This document shows, piece by piece, positions 5,907 to 7,446 of a DNA stretch of 7,446 nt; the stretch's first letter is position 1, and the number at the start of each line of letters is the position of its first letter. The notes under the pieces are model-generated. The model saw only the letters and a program-made list of their open reading frames with translations. It made no database searches and was not told the DNA's origin. Both the position numbers and the translations under genes were made by a program. This stretch comes from an uncultured Cyanobium sp. (GTDB lineage: Bacteria > Cyanobacteriota > Cyanobacteriia > PCC-6307 > Cyanobiaceae), in NCBI GenBank assembly GCA_937919075.1, contig CALFOF010000097.1, positions 1 through 7,446 of the forward strand, read 5' to 3'.

Positions 5907-6539
5907 ATGACGGCCAGCCTGCTCAACCCCGCCATGCCCACCGGTGGCTCCCGTTCCCACGGCCCGGGGCGCTCCCATGGCGCGGCGCCCGTGGCACCGC
6001 TGGCGGCTGTGGCGCCACGCCCGCTGGCCCTGGTGCCCTCCGCCCAGACCGAAGGCCTGCTGCAGGTGCACACGGCACCGTTTCGCGGCAGTTTCTCCGG
6101 TGTGTTCAGCCAGGCGCTGCGCAGCGCGGGGCTGGGCAGCCGGGTGCTGATCAGCCAGTTCCTCAAGGGCGGGGTGGATCAGGGGCTGGAGCGCAGCCTG
6201 TGGCTGTGCGGCCGGCTGCAGTGGCTGCGGCCCGCCATGCCCGCCTGCCTCACCGAACCGGCCGCCGCGGAACCTGAGGGGCCCGGCGCCCAGGAGCAAG
6301 AGGCGGTGCTGGAGGTGTGGGGCTACACACGGCGCCAGCTCCTGGAGGGGGCGGTGGATCTGATGGTGCTCGATGAGCTGGGGCTGGCGATCGCGCTGGG
6401 CTACCTGCCGGCGGCGGAGGTGGAGGCCACGTTGGAGCAACGGCCCGCCCATCTCGATGTGATCCTCACGGGGCCATCGATGCCGGCTTCGCTGCTGGCG
6501 ATGGCCGACCAGGTGACCCAGCTCCGCCGCAACTGCTGA
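5907..6539 (+). CDS. CobO/CobA-like P-loop-family protein with degraded Walker A
   Basis: This 210-residue product aligns by eye with ATP:cob(I)alamin adenosyltransferases of the CobA/CobO type. Retained are the segment after the P-loop, QALRSAG.GSRVLISQFLKGG (69-89), the Walker B-like DLMVLDELGLAIALGYL (151-167) and VILTGPSMP (185-193) followed by ADQVTQLR. The nucleotide-binding loop, GNGKGKTT in CobA/CobO, here reads APFRGSFS (57-64): no Lys or Thr at the required places, so normal ATP binding is doubtful. Residues 1-45 are a low-complexity Gly/Pro/Ala/Ser extension with two RSHG copies. Starts possible: ATG 5907 (chosen), GTG 5901, ATG 5934; the conserved part begins near residue 45 in each case. 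It is 4 bp before dcd, so co-transcribed. A non-enzymatic or altered role is inference. Confidence 0.72.
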   Translation: MTASLLNPAMPTGGSRSHGPGRSHGAAPVAPLAAVAPRPLALVPSAQTEGLLQVHTAPFRGSFSGVFSQALRSAGLGSRVLISQFLKGGVDQGLERSLWLCGRLQWLRPAMPACLTEPAAAEPEGPGAQEQEAVLEVWGYTRRQLLEGAVDLMVLDELGLAIALGYLPAAEVEATLEQRPAHLDVILTGPSMPASLLAMADQVTQLRRNC

Positions 6540-6543
6540 TCCC

Positions 6544-7137
6544 ATGCTCAAGTGCGACCGCTGGATCAACGAACAGGCCGCGGCGGGCATGCTCGAACCG
6601 TTCCAGGGCACATTGGTGCGCCACCTCGATGCCGAGAACCGCACGGCGCCGGTGCTGAGCTACGGCTGCTCCTCCTACGGCTACGACCTGCGGCTTTCCC
6701 CGAAGGAGTTCCTGATCTTCCGGCATGTGCCAGGCACGGTGATGAACCCGAAGCGGTTCAACCCGGCCAACCTGGAGCCGGCACCGCTGCACCACGACGA
6801 CGACGGCGACTACTTCATCCTGCCCGCCCATTCCTACGGGCTGGGGGTGGCGCTGGAGCTGCTGCGGGTGCCGGCCAACATCACCGTGATCTGCCTGGGC
6901 AAGAGCACCTATGCGCGCCTTGGCATCATCGTGAACACCACCCCCGCTGAAGCCAGCTGGGAAGGCCACCTCACCCTGGAATTCAGCAACTCCTCCGGCG
7001 CCGATTGCCGCATCTACGCCAGCGAAGGCATCTGCCAACTGCTGTTCTTCGAAGGCGAACCCTGCCAGACCACCTACAGCGACCGCGCCGGGAAGTACCA
7101 GCACCAGCCGGAGCGGGTGACGTTGGCGAAGGTTTGA
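6544..7137 (+). CDS. dcd: dCTP deaminase
   Basis: The enzyme deaminates dCTP to dUTP (or, in bifunctional forms, to dUMP), feeding thymidylate synthesis. The 197-residue product shows the family motifs SSYGYDLRL (43-51), CLGKSTYARLGI (117-128), WEGHLTLEFSNS (139-150) and EGICQLLFF (161-169), then GKYQ near the C-terminus (183-186). By alignment to the E. coli enzyme, Glu146 is the catalytic Glu and Ser121/Arg125 are its active-site partners. The Lys-Ser-Thr form of the second motif replaces the Arg-Ser-Ser of E. coli. Whether it is mono- or bifunctional is not decided here. The ATG lies 4 bp after the CobO-like stop without a Shine-Dalgarno, suggesting coupled translation in a two-gene operon. 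Confidence 0.95.
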   Translation: MLKCDRWINEQAAAGMLEPFQGTLVRHLDAENRTAPVLSYGCSSYGYDLRLSPKEFLIFRHVPGTVMNPKRFNPANLEPAPLHHDDDGDYFILPAHSYGLGVALELLRVPANITVICLGKSTYARLGIIVNTTPAEASWEGHLTLEFSNSSGADCRIYASEGICQLLFFEGEPCQTTYSDRAGKYQHQPERVTLAKV

Positions 7138-7446
7138 TGGGGATTGAGGAGTGGGTGATTGGCTTGGCAAGGGTGTGGTTCAAGAAGCCGGTGCCTCGGG
7201 AAGAAGCCAGCACGCTCTGTATCAAAATGAGCAGTGGTTATCTGACCAGCGAACCACGCTGTCTCCTCTCAGCAGACTGTTCAAAACCTATGCGAGATCA
7301 GGCTTGCCGGATGCCCCTGGAGGCCTCCTTTCGGTGGTTTGCAGAAGGGGAACGGCAATGCGGCGTGGTTTGCGGAACTGTCCAAGAACAAGTTATATCG
7401 ATTGGTGACAATGGTGGCCAAGAACAACGAAACATTCATCGGAGGC
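7137..7446 (+). CDS. Possible unidentified ORF, 3'-truncated by window
   Basis: An ATG at 7137-7139 overlaps the dcd stop (TGATG), and its frame stays open to the window end, 103 codons. The product starts MGIEEWVIGLARVWFKKP and is rich in Cys and Arg further on. I recognise no domain. Third-position G/C is low for this genome, and the other two forward frames are also open for long stretches (7151-7408, and 7246 to the end), so coding is uncertain. The stop overlap could be real coupling or chance. Confidence 0.2.
   Translation, partial: MGIEEWVIGLARVWFKKPVPREEASTLCIKMSSGYLTSEPRCLLSADCSKPMRDQACRMPLEASFRWFAEGERQCGVVCGTVQEQVISIGDNGGQEQRNIHRR
7138..7446. other. Unassigned, compositionally distinct segment after dcd
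   Basis: GC is about 54% by my count (165 of 306 bases from 7141), against roughly 70% in the neighbouring genes. There is no recognised gene, tRNA or terminator. Near the end, frame 1 (from about 7339) has the most protein-like reading, including AAWFAELSKNKLYRL and MVAKNNETFIGG, and runs off the window; its start is unclear (ATG 7411, GTG 7405 or TTG 7339). Small repeats are present: GTGGTTTGCRGAA at 7334-7346 and 7365-7377, CCAAGAACAA at 7382-7391 and 7418-7427, and the palindrome GGAGGCCTCC at 7319-7328. Confidence 0.5.

Larger units (their letters stand above)
740..6394. repeat. Dispersed HIP1 octamers (six copies)
   Basis: GCGATCGC, the highly iterated palindrome of many cyanobacteria, occurs at 740-747, 1055-1062, 1997-2004, 4853-4860, 5093-5100 and 6387-6394, all inside genes. 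The coordinates given span the first to the last copy. Confidence 0.85.

Noticed and set aside
5751..6644. 297-codon minus-strand open frame opposite the CobO-like gene
   Set aside because: It crosses the regulatory region and the start of dcd; the product is His/Gln/Arg-rich shadow sequence.
7319..7328. Palindrome GGAGGCCTCC as a terminator or recombination site
   Set aside because: It has no loop and no T tract after it, and a single 10-bp palindrome is expected by chance often enough.
7334..7377. CRISPR-like repeat-spacer unit
   Set aside because: Only two imperfect 13-base copies with an 18-base gap; too short and too few for an array.

Overview
The window looks like chromosomal DNA of a GC-rich picocyanobacterium of the Cyanobium/Synechococcus group. 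The evidence is the photosystem II genes psbN and psbH in their usual opposed arrangement, the cyanobacterial nitrogen regulator ntcA, three cyanobacteria-type conserved genes (DUF3146-like, DUF3084-like and a divergent YqgF/RuvX), six copies of the cyanobacterial HIP1 octamer GCGATCGC, and a strongly G/C-ending codon usage. The genus call is inference from gene content and composition.

Left part (1-3189). A 5'-truncated gene for the C-terminal half of a GH38 alpha-mannosidase-like enzyme runs in and overlaps psbN tail to tail. psbN (minus) and psbH (plus) diverge from a short intergenic region. A strong terminator-like hairpin follows psbH. Then come tatA (twin-arginine translocase), pth (peptidyl-tRNA hydrolase) and a small DUF3146-like gene, all on the plus strand, separated by pyrimidine-rich leaders without an evident Shine-Dalgarno.

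Middle part (3186-5688). A minus-strand cluster, read right to left, consists of ntcA, a DUF3084-like membrane/coiled-coil protein, and a YqgF/RuvX-like nuclease whose start overlaps the preceding stop (ATGA). The nuclease gene and the DUF3146-like gene converge and use the same CTAG for both stop codons. The ntcA promoter carries what looks like an NtcA-activated architecture (GTG-N8-TAC, 22 bases, TAGCTT), suggesting autoactivation.

Right part (5689-7446). The intergenic region of about 200 bp upstream of ntcA is AT-richer and contains a perfect 8-bp dyad, a palindromic -10-like element and GTAC repeats. It is followed by a plus-strand pair: a CobO/CobA-like P-loop-family protein whose Walker A motif is degraded, and dcd (dCTP deaminase), only 4 bp apart. 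After dcd the base composition falls to about 54% GC (my count), all three forward frames are open for long stretches, and I recognise no gene there; this may be the edge of an accessory segment.

Most of the window is conserved housekeeping DNA. The items most worth a second look are the CobO-like protein without a usable P-loop beside dcd, the regulatory region between it and ntcA, and the anomalous right end.
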